Source: Acholoe squamosa (lineage: Eukaryota > Annelida > Polychaeta > Phyllodocida > Polynoidae). Taken from it: 64,000 nt of DNA. Each line of letters begins with the position of its first letter. Position 1 is the stretch's first letter. The stretch is taken from contig OX439043.1 in the NCBI GenBank assembly GCA_949317995.1, positions 61,583,339 through 61,647,338 of the forward strand. The letters run 5' to 3'. The notes below the pieces were generated by a model. The model was not told the origin of the DNA, made no database searches, and saw only the letters and a program-made list of their open reading frames with translations. Both the position numbers and the translations under genes were made by a program. This document shows positions 41,880 through 52,433 of this stretch, piece by piece.

Positions 41880-43351
41880 AATGGAGCAGTGTTACTCTGC
41901 CGCCTCTCTGGAAACCAAGTCAGCACAGATGGAGAAGTACTGAAAGTTCTGTCATGAATTCAGAGACTATACCATCCCCTGCACACCCAAACAGGTAGCC
42001 TTGTACATACGTTACCTGGTGAGAACATTGTACAAGTACTCATCAATCAAAGGATATGTGTGTACTCTATCTATCCACTAAAGTCTGTAGGTGAGCCAGG
42101 GGTGGACTATGATGACTACAAGGTGTATGCTGCCTTCAGGGGAGTCAGGAGGATGTTGGGAGACCAACCTATGGAGGCAGACCCCATCGTTTCTATGACA
42201 TTAAATGAGTCATTCAATTCAATCTGTGGGGAGATCCCAATTGGGGAACTTCCTGGGACAGGTGAACTAAATTGGTGCTCCTTCTAAATACATCTTGTGT
42301 TGACCTCAGACCTGAAATATGCTGATGGATCAGATTTGTGGTCAATTTTCTTGTTATGTCTATTATTTGTCACTAGATTAACAAGTCACTTTTTTATGCC
42401 AAGTAGATAGGGACAATTTGTCACCTAAATTGAACAACAAACCAGATTACAAATCTTAAAATTAGTAATAATTTTTATTTATTTTTTTTGTATACTTGTT
42501 TCTTTTGTTTATTTGTGTCTTTGTTCTCATCTTATATAACCCATATCTCTTGTTTATTTGTGTCTTCACTCTCATCCTATATAACCCATATCAAACTAGT
42601 ATGCGCCAATGAAACCTGTTCCCAAATTAGTTAACTGCATTATTATCACCTCTTCGCGTAGTGGAGCAGTTAATAAACATTTCAGTAAAAAAAAATCCTT
42701 CCCCATCACATACTATCAATCACAAGCTATTTGACGAATAACATCGGACATGTCTCATTCAAAGCAGCCCTTCTACTGTCCTTCAGGGCACTGCTGAGAA
42801 TACAGCATGTCACCATATCGAATGCACATCTACATCAGTAGGATGTGACCATACATGAGTGGGGTATGTTGGTGAGGGTCACTAAGTCAAAAGCGATCCG
42901 ATACAAGCAAAGGAAACTCTTGATATCTGTGTCATGGGTAGAGGATGAAAGGTTGTGTGCTGTGGAGTTGGTCGAGAGACACCTGGAACAAGCCCCAGCC
43001 TCAAGCAAGTCACCTCTATTCCTTATCCCTGATTCCTATGACTTGGAAGGTCTCATTTACAAAGTGTATCAGTCTACCCTGAAATTGATGTGTAAAAAAG
43101 CAGGACTGGACCCAGATGACTTCAGCAGTGATTCGATAAGACGGGGAGGGACTACCGACCTCGGTATGATTTGGATGTCAGTGCAGGATATCAAAGTGAG
43201 GGGAGATTGGTCATCAGACTGTGTTCTGCAATATTTGAAGACACCATTGGATGTACAAATACAGCAAGACATTATGGTGGCAGCTATAATTGCTTGCTCA
43301 GTGGAGCAACTCCCAAACAAGTGCTACACTAAACTTGGACAGCACAAATAA
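41880..43351 (+). pseudogene. Tyrosine recombinase, interrupted
   Basis: An N-terminal core-binding part (41880-42200) aligns by pattern with the intact recombinase at 15975. It shows KFCHEFRDYTIPCTPKQVAL and YIRYLVRTLYKYSSIKGY, then VYAAFRGVRRMLGD, and is broken by a TGA, a TAA and a frame change. After a 0.5-kb AT-rich interruption (about 42215-42735) the catalytic part follows: FRALLRIQHV (first Arg), then 42845-43351 with DSIRRGGTTDL, GDWSSDCVLQYL (nucleophile Tyr at 43232-43234). The H-x-x-R histidine is Asp (43130-43132), which should cripple strand exchange. The interruption may be an intron or an insert. Confidence 0.75.
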
Positions 43352-43411
43352 CCAACCATTTGCCATGGACCAAGGTTGGGTTTGAACAGTCTACCTCGGA
43401 ACTTCTTCTTG

Positions 43412-43543
43412 GCCTCTTGCCATTGTGTGTTAGGCAAATACACACATATGCCAAATGTGTTGACTGTTACTCAAGATTATATTTCCTAATTACTATTGCT
43501 ATGCATGAGTTCATATTGCATTTCTACTACGGCTAGAATTGAT
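43412..43543 (+). repeat. B1 repeat of compact YR element
   Basis: 132 bp from GCCTCTTGCCATTGTGTG to GCTAGAATTGAT. It recurs at 43731-43803 with an internal 59-bp deletion. Confidence 0.8.
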
Positions 43544-43545
43544 TT

Positions 43546-43695
43546 GTCATACATAAAGCATTCATGTGGGTATCAATTGAGTAGTATGGCTACTATCTAT
43601 TGGTTTTGGGAAGACACTTTATTGGTCAGGTGGCACCCTGAGGGCGTCCTGTAAGACATCATCTGTCTGTTCTGTTTACCACTCAGTTTGAAATT
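43546..43695 (+). repeat. A2 repeat of compact YR element
   Basis: Second A unit; its CRE-like octamer has decayed (GTAAGACATCATC against GTGTGACGTCACC in A1). Confidence 0.8.
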
Positions 43696-43730
43696 CTTCT
43701 TTTTGTTGTTATTAAAATAAATAGGCAAGA

Positions 43731-43803
43731 GCCTCTTGCCATTATGTGTTAGGCAAATACACACATAAGTTCATATTGCATTTCTACTACAGCTAGAATT
43801 GAT
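43731..43803 (+). repeat. B2 repeat of compact YR element
   Basis: 73 bp matching both ends of B1 (GCCTCTTGCCATTATGTG … GCTAGAATTGAT), lacking its middle. Confidence 0.75.
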
Positions 43804-44199
43804 ACTAGTAAATATTGATTTGGGCACACCCAAGGTATCTTCTAGGTTTAAGACATCCTTTGGAGGTTTGCCACACAGGGGCCACACATGCAACAGTATT
43901 GTAATGCTGGGCAGCTTTGGTTTAGTCTACAGTTGACAGAGAATGAAGTGTGTGTATAAGCTGAGAGTGTGTTGCTCAGTGTACTGTAAACATCTAGTGT
44001 TATAGTATTACATTCACTATCATCTTCCTGTCAATGTGCCATGGGAAGTTTGAAGTCTAAAAAAGAACTTATAATTTCTTTGTTAAACATATCCTATAGG
44101 CTTACTTCCTGGTCAAATATATTGTATTGACAAGCGCTTTAGTTGTGTCAAGAGCAGTAATCTATGGATAGAATGTGAAAGGAACACAGGTGAGCTGCT

Positions 44200-44600
44200 T
44201 TGAGCAACAGTTGCCAAACAATTGAAGATTGATAACATTACAGAAACTATGTGAAAGGAATCTTCATATAATGTCAGTTGGGGATAACAATAAGCCATAG
44301 GTGACTTGCTAGTGGGGAAGGCATATATTGGAAATGATTTCTTTAGTCATCGGGTATCACAATGGCATTTCCTGTTGGGGTTAACAATGAAAGGTAATTG
44401 TATGAAAGGTAACTTGTATTAACTTGTATGAAATGGTTTTTTTCAAGAGCTACGTAGAAAGTACCTACTTTGGGGGCAGAAAACAAGGACGTTTTGACTA
44501 TGCTCTCATGTCTTAGAGTCCTCTAAAATGTACATCAAGAAAGACTACCTAATTGATAAATCATTATTTTTCTCTCATAAATTCAAATAATGGTCTTTGT
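44200..44600 (+). repeat. Dispersed repeat (partner 61540-61800)
   Basis: Same-orientation similarity with 61540-61800. Shared blocks are ACAATAAGCC.TAGGTGACTT, AACTTGTATGAAA, GACTATGCTCTCATGT, TTAGAGTCCTCTAAAATGTA and CATAAATTCA. A further piece recurs near 63103. No reading frame is conserved. Confidence 0.6.
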
Positions 44601-44969
44601 AACACCACCCCAAGTGTGTAATGAACGTTGTACCTTAACAAGATATTTATGATGTAACAGAGCAATGTGATAAGGCATTTTAAAACCTTAAAGGTGATTT
44701 GATTGTACGTTTCTCCATTACATTTTCGTTCGTGGAGCATTCCAGGATATACCATGTATACTGTTACCAAGTATTTATTAATGCCATAAATTGCAACATA
44801 AGATTATATAAATGCATATAATATGGGGCATAAGTGCATATGAAACTATATTAGAGTGTTCACGGTCCACTGACCACCAGAAATACATTAAATAAATAAT
44901 AAGGACTGGTGTGAGCGACCTCATGGTTGACTGACCATGAACTATACACTTAAAACCTATGAATGAAAA

Positions 44970-45110
44970 AAGTCCTCTGTGCAGAGGACTTTAGGTCCTC
45001 AATTTGAGGACTTTAGGTCCTCAAATTGATGGCTCCTGGGGGGAGTACGCAATCCTGAAATTGATGAACTAAAGTCCTCATATTGATGAACCAAAGTACT
45101 CAAATTGATC
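44970..45110. repeat. Cluster of short palindromic repeats
   Basis: GAGGACTTTAGGTCCTCAA recurs at about 23-bp spacing near 44985-45030, followed by decayed copies (CTCATATTGATGAAC) up to the TTC array. Each word is partly self-complementary (GAGGAC…GTCCTC). Confidence 0.6.
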
Positions 45111-45137
45111 ACTTTTTATGGGAAGCAATGTAATCAA

Positions 45138-45634
45138 TTCTTCTTCTTCTTCTTCTTCTTCTTCTTCTTCTTCTTCTTCTTCTTCTTCTTCTTCTTCTTC
45201 TTCTTCTTCTTCTTCTTCTTCTTCTTCTTCTTCTTCTTCTTCTTCTTCTTCTTCTTCTTCTTCTTCTTCTTCTTCTTCTTCTTCTTCTTCTTCTTCTCCT
45301 TGTTCTTCTCCTTCTTCTCCTTCTTCTTCTCCTTCTTCTTCTCCTTCTTCTTCTCCTTCTTCTTCTTCTTCTTCTTCTTCTTCTTCTTCTTCTTCTTCTT
45401 CTTCTTCTTCTTCTTCTTCTTCTTCTTCTTCTTCTTCTTCTTCTTCTTCTTCTTCTTCTTCTTCTTCTTCTTCTTCTTCTTCTTCTTCTTCTTCTTCTTC
45501 TTCTTCTTCTTCTTCTTCTTCTTCTCCTTGTTCTTCTCCTTCTTCTCCTTCTTCTTCTCCTTCTTCTTCTTCTTCTTCTTCTTCTTCTTCTTCTTCTTCT
45601 TCTTCTTCTTCTTCTTCTTCTTCTTCTTCTTCTT

Positions 45635-45664
<30 letters not shown>
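45138..45664. repeat. TTC microsatellite, 527 bp
   Basis: Almost pure TTC (GAA on the other strand), interrupted by two related blocks with CTCC and one TTG each (about 45297-45358 and 45527-45560), spaced about 230 bp, giving a weak higher-order period. Long open frames here are artefacts of the repeat. GAA/TTC tracts of this length can form triplex DNA. Confidence 0.95.
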
Positions 45665-45665
<1 letters not shown>

Positions 45666-45825
45666 GAGTTAATTAGCTAGGTAGGTAGCGCTAAATGATG
45701 GGTTGGGGAGTAAAATGTTGTTGTGGGGAGAAGGATTCCCACACAAGCGTGTGACAGGCTTTATCCGATGCTTTATCCGGCGGGACGCACTACAGTACCT
45801 GACATCCCCACTTTTAGACCGAGCC
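45665..45825 (-). repeat. Inverted copy of the segment at 55687-55853
   Basis: About 160 bp that is the exact reverse complement, as far as I can read, of 55687-55853 inside element L2, joined in both places to a GAA/TTC tract on the same side. Identity breaks sharply after the word GAGCCTT (at about 45825). Confidence 0.9.
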
Positions 45826-45826
45826 T

Positions 45827-46183
45827 TTATAGTGGGCATACTGTGTCAGAACTGGCCGATGTTTCCCCGTCCAATGTGACTAGTTGAAAATCTGACCGAC
45901 CTTTCGCCTCAATTACCGGGGTCAGTGTGTGAGGTCTGGATTTCAGGACGAGGACCAGTGGGATTCTCCACAAGATTGCACACCTTGGGTATCTCTTCAG
46001 GTGGATAGTCCTGAACCGTCCGGCAATCATGATGACCTCATTTTTCCAGTGGACAGCCAGGTGATGCCGAACAATTTTGTTAGCCGTGGTTTTTAACAGC
46101 TTGGCGGTCAGGATTGATGTAGGCCAGAGGTTGCTGCCATAAATCATATTACCCACTGGAAAGCTGTAAGTGCTACCTATCAT
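45827..46183 (-). CDS. Unrecognised open frame beside the TTC unit
   Basis: 118 codons on the minus strand from an ATG at 46183, ending at TAG/TAA just before the segment shared with L2. The base composition is richer in GC than its neighbourhood, and the predicted protein has mixed, non-repetitive content (for example NMIYGSNLWPTSILTAKLL). I see no known motif. It could be the tail of a mobile-element gene whose 3' region and GAA tail follow, or a chance frame. Confidence 0.3.
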   Translation of the reverse strand: MIGSTYSFPVGNMIYGSNLWPTSILTAKLLKTTANKIVRHHLAVHWKNEVIMIAGRFRTIHLKRYPRCAILWRIPLVLVLKSRPHTLTPVIEAKGRSDFQLVTLDGETSASSDTVCPL

Positions 46184-46544
46184 TTTTCTTGAGCTTAATC
46201 CAAGATTTGGGGTTAGCCATGGTAGGAGTACTGTGAACAGTAATGAACTGTGCTGGGTGTGTTACGTATATGTGATCATGTGCACAGTGCATGTGACAAT
46301 GCAGCAGAAGATGGCGATGATTGGCGACAACAGGTGTAACCAGGGGAAAACTCAAGGTCATATTCCAGGTGTGTTATTATATCGGTGGACAATAATGTGG
46401 ATTCATCATGACTGCTTACCACAACAAGGCCAATTTTAGACCGATTTTGTATATGTGAGGTTGAATCCTTCACAGAGCCCAAAGCATCAGTATCTAACTC
46501 ATAAACTTTTTATGTGGCAATCTTTAATCACTATTTAGGCTAAA

Positions 46545-46720
46545 AATCATGAAAAATATCAGAAGATTATATTTTTATGGTGAAAATTGACTTTGTGCAT
46601 TTTTTCATGCTAAACAAAATGACATCAAAATTTTCAGGGTATTTTGGTGCATTATTTGCCATTTGGACAGGTTACCATGGCAACAAATATGCCAGAAATT
46701 CCGAATTAGCATAGTTTTGG
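46545..46720 (+). repeat. Dispersed repeat (inverted partner at 60300-60500)
   Basis: It matches the reverse complement of 60300-60500. Blocks include TGAAAATTGACTTTGT, TTTTTTCATGCT, AGGTTACCATGGCAAC and GGTTACCATGGTAACCAAA. The palindromic GTTACCATGGTAAC words resemble RFX X-box half-site pairs but are probably just part of the repeat. Confidence 0.6.
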
Positions 46721-48487
46721 TTACCATGGTAACCAAACAGAATGTTTCCTAAATGTTCCCTAAATTAACTAAAATTCCAGAAAAATGTCAAATTTCCTAC
46801 AACATGCACTTTATTTCAGCTAGATTTATTCATGAAGTTTGGTTAAATGATCAAATTTTCTCATCAGAACACTGTATTTATTGTGATTTCTTAGTAATTT
46901 ACATGTGCGATCCACTGGGCTTGCTTTGGCAAAGTCACCACTCACCTCCGTAATCAAGGTCTGTGCATAGCAAATAAAAGCACCAGAGGGCATCACTGTT
47001 CCCTTTAGTTTCTCACCCTTCTATGGCATATGTTAGGGCTATCCTCCATCCAATACAGGTAGGATCCTATGCAAATTAGGCATGTGTTTTCAGGTTCACA
47101 GTATGTTGACACAAATCAGGAGGTAGTCAAATCTATGTGCAAAGGAGATGGTCGTCAATGAGTGGCCAACACTCTTATACATACATTGTACCACACTACT
47201 GAATAAGTACTTGGAGCTCAGTGAATCGCACATGGTAATTTATTCAGATAAAGAAAATATTGGTATGGCGCTTTGTGATCAACTAGCCTAGCTTAACCCA
47301 TCACCATTTCCTTTCTAACTAGAATATTCATACAATTCCAACAGTTTTTGAAATTTGCATAGTTTTGGTTACCATGGTAACCCAACAGAATGTTTCCTAA
47401 ATGTTCCCTAAATTAACTAAAATTCCAGAAAAATGTCAAATTTCCTACAACATGCACTTTATTTCAGCTAGAATTATTCATGAAGTTTGGTTAAATGATC
47501 AAATTTTCTCATTAGAACACTGTATTTATTGTGATTTCTTAGTAATTTACATGTGCGATCCACTGGGCTTGCTTTGGCAAAGTCACCACTCACCTCCGTA
47601 ATCAAGGTCTGTGCATAGCAAATAAAAGCACCAGAGGGCATCACTTTTCCCTTTAGTTTCTCACCCTTCTATGGCATATGGATAACACCTACACAGACTA
47701 AACCTGGTAACCAGTCCACGCCCGTGGAAAGAATAGTGTTGGAAAGTATGACCACCATATTGCTTCAGCCATCTTGGTTAAGACTGACCCCTGGTAGATA
47801 TATAGTGATATATTTGCTGCTTTATCGCAAAAATGTTTTTTCTCAAAAAGATATGACCCACACATTTTCTTTCAGCATGTTGGGATTTAATAGAATTTTT
47901 GCTGCAGCATTTATATATTTATTTTATCACTCTATTGTGATATAGGAAGCAAGGTTGTTGTTGTATTCGTACAGCATGCCTTGGCATGTAATTGTACTCA
48001 CTTTACTTATAAGTAGGGTCAGTACAATTACAGGGTAGACCTTCAGCTATGCCCCTGATTGAGTGAGTGTACCTTTAAGTCTACCTATATATACTCACAG
48101 GTCAACTCTATTAGGTGTACTCCTACTAGATTAACCAATCACCCAGTGAAAGCACAATTGTTTAACCATGTTAGGGCTATCCTCCATCCAATACAGGTAG
48201 GATCCTATGCAAATTAGGCATGTGTTTTCAGGTTCGCAGTATGTTGACACAAATCAGGAGGTAGTCAAATCTATGTGCAAAGGAGATGGTCATCAATGAG
48301 TGGCCAACACTCTTATACATACATTGTACCACACTACTGAATAAGTACTTGGAGCTCAGTGAATCGCACATGGTAATTTATTTAGATAAAGAAAATATTT
48401 GTATGGCGCTTTGTGATCAACTAGCCTAGCTTAACCCATCACCATTTCCTTTCTAACTAGAATATTCATACAATTCCAACAGTTTTT
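46709..48487 (+). repeat. 648-bp tandem duplication with an insert in copy 2
   Basis: Unit X (46709-47032) recurs at 47357-47680 and unit Y (47033-47349) at 48171-48487, with very few differences. In the first copy X joins Y directly. In the second, 487 bp (47681-48167) lie between them, bounded by ATG on both sides. The simplest reading is a tandem duplication of X-Y followed by an insertion into the second copy. The insert shows no terminal inverted repeats or coding frame. Confidence 0.85.
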
Positions 48488-49096
48488 TAAAGGTCATGCC
48501 AAGTACTACAACCCAAAATCTGCCCTAAAATATTCTGGTAAAGGAAGAGTTAATTAGGGGTAATTTTCTGGTTTGTAGTTCTTTAAGACATTGGAAATTT
48601 GGTTGGTTCAGGGTGTAGCAAAAAGTTAGCTCTTATTAAACCTGTAGACTTCTACACTACTCACTCACATTTCAAAACCTACTTTACTAGGGGCACACTA
48701 TATAGAGATGACACTTTTCCTGGTTAACCAGGAATTCCTGGTTTTTGTTTTCAGGATTTCCGAATGAAATCATGTTAAATTCCTGGGAAAATGTGTCCAA
48801 AGTCAAGTTTGCCTGTTTCTTTTTTTTTACCAGTGAGTGATATCTCCGGTATAAACATCCAAAAGTGTAACACAATGTCACTTTTGATGCTATAAGTGTT
48901 CCAAAAGTTTTGCATTATTTTACTGAAATGTTACATTTCTTTCATTTTGGTGAAAAAAAAATGCATAAATGAAAACTGTTCTTCAACACAGATTCAGTGT
49001 TATACATTGCAAATAATCTTGTGTGTAAAAGTGAAATTTTCTGTAATATATTGAAATTGAACAGCATCGTATTGGCTAAGGTAGTGTCTTTGCATC
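48488..49096. other. Non-coding stretch, no gene recognised
   Basis: AT-rich, no coding frame or repeat recognised up to the start of the L2 LTR. Confidence 0.45.
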
Positions 49097-49574
49097 TGTG
49101 GTGGTCCCGAGTCATCCTCGAGGTACCTTCATGGTCCTCGTGGGCGACATCGAGAGCACCTCTCTTACCCAACGCCTGGGGGCGCTGGAGTCCAGCGCCA
49201 CATCATCACATGGTCACGTGGCCCTCGACTCTGGTGTATATAAGGCCGTTGTACAGCCTTCCTCAGGGTCAGTCCAGTCGTGATGAACCATCGTGAGCGA
49301 TGGTTGGCAGCTGCCCGACTACCATGTTGTGATACTTCTCTGTGCTGTTGCACAGAGAAGGTAAATGTGGGTTGATAGCTATAGACACTAGAAGGCTGTG
49401 CTAGTCGTTTAGTGTCGAGAGTGCTTTAGAGTTCAAACTCTACTACATGTAACTCTCATTGAGAACGGCTGATGCCTATGCGTTATTGACAATAAAGTTT
49501 TAACTGGAACCTGAATAGTTGTTCTTCGTTGTTTATCGAAGGATTCGATTAACCTCGAGGGGTAGAACACTACA
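49097..49574 (+). repeat. 5' LTR of L2
   Basis: 478 bp. TATATAAGG at about 49237-49245 is a likely TATA box and AATAAA at 49491-49496 a likely polyadenylation signal. Confidence 0.95.
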
Positions 49575-49575
49575 C

Positions 49576-49590
49576 TGGTGCCGTGACCAG
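49576..49590 (+). promoter_or_regulatory. Primer-binding site of L2
   Basis: TGGTGCCGTGACCAG, one base after the LTR, identical to that of L1. Confidence 0.8.
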
Positions 49591-49646
49591 TTGTTAACTT
49601 TAGTCCGCATAGATACTGCGAGCTTAAGTTCGATATACAGGGCCAC

Positions 49647-52269
49647 TTGAATGAAGGTGATGACCCCAATCACCAACATCAAGCGGCTGCAGGTCCATTA
49701 GTGGATATGAATAATCCGCTAATTGGTGGTGGTTTGAACCACTCACTGATAACAGGTCCAAGGACACAGAGTTTGTCTTATGTGGAAAGAACAGCATCAC
49801 CCGTGGGAAATCCGATGGGCCTTGGTAGTTGGTCTTTCGAGGGTCCTTCGTCCGTTTTTATACCAGGAAGTATAGACAGCGGCAAGGGACTCACCGAAGA
49901 GTTGTTGCAAGAGCAAGAATGCCAACTACGACAAGGTCGTCAACAGTTGGATGCTCTCACGAGTAATACCACGAAGGCTCGGGAGAAGAGTACAGAAATA
50001 GAGCTGAGGTTGGAGCAGCTTAGGCAGCAAGCGCTGGAGACTTCAAACAAGACTCAAATCGCTAATAGAGAGCTTGTTGACCTTCAAGAGAAGGTCAAAC
50101 AACTCTTGAGCGAGAAAGAGTCCTTGCTTGCAACGAAGTCTGAGATTGAGCGTAGTCGATTGACAGCTATGGAATGTCAATCACTGAAAGCAAAGATCGA
50201 CCGCCTTGCAACAAGCCGCCGAGAATGCGTCAAGAAAGCTCGAAACGATTTTCAGGATGCCCAACACGAGCAGACGTCCCTTAAACATAAGTTGAAAATA
50301 CAAGAAGTAGAAAAAAACTATGTTGGAGGAAGACTGCAAGAGTTGCGGCATGAGCTGAGCCAAAAATCAGCAGAGCATACTAAAGAAGTAGCTGAACACC
50401 TAATGGCTTATGAAAAGCAGGTCAAACAGCTACGTCAGGAACGAGAATCGTTACTCTGTCAGATGCAAGCTGATGAGGATGCTCGAGCCAGGGACGAGGC
50501 AGAAGTGCGTCGTCACTGTGAGGAGTGAATCGAACACGCAGATAAGATGGCCGAATACCAGATTTTGATGGAACATAAAGCGAGACATGAAGCCGAGCTC
50601 AACTCCCTAAAATCTGAAACCTTAGTAGCTCAATCTCTGAAGAATCAGAAGGATTCGAGTGCTTTGCGAGCCATGCATGGAGAAAATGACAAACTCCAAT
50701 GAGAGATGTCGTCTCATAGAGAGGCTGACGAAGCCAGGGTCAATCAAGAAGTTCATGATGAACTCGCACTTGAAGAACGTCTGCAGGAGCAAACAGACTT
50801 GAAAGTGCGTGCCGCTAGACCTCGAGAGAAACAACAAAGTAGTGAATGCAGCACTGCGAGAGTTGCTACTCAAGGGGATCTGGTCGAGAATCCTGACTAC
50901 AGGGAGTGGCTTAACCGTGCCATGAAGGAGGTTAATCAACTCTTTGCCCTAAGCGAGCAACGAGATCTCTCGAAAGCAGAACATAGCCGAGAGGAATTCC
51001 TTGTATCGGAATTGAAACAGGCCAACGTTTGAAACAGCAGTCGGAGATCGATCGAATGGTAGGGGCTATCGACGACATCTCGAAAGTAGAATCAAGATCA
51101 CCTCGAACTCAACCCGTTTCTTCAATGCCGCGTACCGATGGTCTAAGTGATGTGATCAGACAATTTTCGATCCCTATCACTGCCCAACAACATGTTGATC
51201 CTCCTAAGTATAGGGATATCAGGTTCAAAGCTTCACATTTGAGTGAGGCTGAGACTGGTAACCCCTGGGGGATGAATCATAGTCATGCAGATACCACTAT
51301 GAGAAACATGGGGATGGATCATCAAATACCTAGAAGAGGTACAACATTCGCTCTTGATCAGGTCAGAAGATCAAGTAGGATGTTTGATAATACTTCTATC
51401 GGGCACAAACCTGCCCGGACTAGGTCAGTCGAGTGTCCTGCATTTACATGGAAGGATGATTGGCTCCGTTGGTACCACGGATTCAATCATGTCCGTTGAG
51501 TGAATGTATGGACCTCGAGTATGGCATTGGCTCAACTCCTCATGCTACTCCAGAACGGCCCCGCAGCTGATACTGTATGGTTGTGGGAGGAGCATGGAGA
51601 TGGGACTCTAGAGGGGCTGGTCGACATGGTTACAGAAGCCATGACCTCTAGCCTGCAGGACCCCATTGTCACTATGGAGAAGAGACGCCAGGGCAAGAAC
51701 GAAAGCATCAGAGCTTATGGCTTTGCTTTAAGACGACTTGCAGGCGATGCCTATCCAGGTGTGGACTTCTCGGTGGAATGGCTAATAACCAAGGTCAACC
51801 AGTTGTTCATAGGAGGATTATATGACACTGATTTGCAACAAGACGTGCTGCGAGAATGGCGCACTTACATGTCCCTCAAGGATATCATGGACAACTACTA
51901 CCAAAGTTGGTGAATTCTACTTCGACAAACGCAATGTCAGCATTGGCCGACAGCGCTTTGGTCGATGAGGAACAGGGTGAAGTGTCCTTGGCGGGGAGTA
52001 AGACTAAGAAAAGTCAGAAACCAGCTAGCAAATCTAGGGTGTCAAATAAGGCCCCCGAACCCAAGGTACAGGAACAGACCTTCTCGCTGAGTCAATTGAA
52101 GAATTTACTCAGAGTGATCGAGGGAGGGAATGTTCCTGTTACTAACTCGGAGAAGCCGAGTACCCCTCCGTCCGACGCCAAGTGTTGGAACTGCAAGAGG
52201 CAAGGGCATTTCGCACGAACTTGCCCCGAGCCTATTAAAGGTCTACCACCCGACGTGACGGAAAACTGA
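49647..52269 (+). pseudogene. L2 gag, broken by stops and frameshifts
   Basis: The frame is open before its first ATG at 49707, as in L1. A very long coiled coil (about 49880-51030) rich in Glu/Gln/Lys/Leu is followed by a capsid-like region (about 51400-51910) with TFTWKDDWLRWYHGFNH-type and VNQLFIGGLYDTDLQQDVLR sequence. A Lys/Ser-rich linker and an intact zinc knuckle CWNCKRQGHFARTC (52183-52224) end it. Stops at 50526, 50700, 51030, 51497 and 51911 are all TGA, and frames change near 51025 and 51905. Gag packages element RNA; this copy cannot make it. Confidence 0.8.
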
Positions 52270-52433
52270 GGCGGGCGGCTTGACGTGGCAATCTAGCTGC
52301 CCGACCATCGAAAAGCCAAGGTATCAGCACCTCTGGCACTCCTGATCAAACAACAGTAGATTCGAAGGAACTAGGTAAGGTCCCGGTAGGGCCGTCCAAG
52401 CCCTCTACCACAGCGGCACCGGTTGATCACCAG

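Larger units (their letters stand above)
41489..43803 (+). mobile_element. Compact second YR element, decayed
   Basis: The order is A1 (41489-41645), recombinase remnants (about 41880-43351), B1 (43412-43543), A2 (43546-43695), B2 (43731-43803), the same split direct-repeat plan as the element at 12.8 kb. Only tyrosine recombinase sequence lies between A1 and B1; gag, RT and RNase H are absent. At 2.3 kb it is either an internally deleted copy or a small element class carrying only its recombinase. A1/A2 have diverged by many substitutions and B2 lacks about 59 bp of B1, so it is old. Confidence 0.75.

Noticed and set aside
45105..45680. Long poly-Phe and poly-Ser open frames
   Set aside because: They are translations of the TTC microsatellite in different frames, with no normal coding sequence.
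48997..49296. 99-codon frame across the L2 LTR and its near-copy at 58026-58226
   Set aside because: It is LTR sequence containing the TATA box; the resemblance of the two frames simply reflects the LTR pair.
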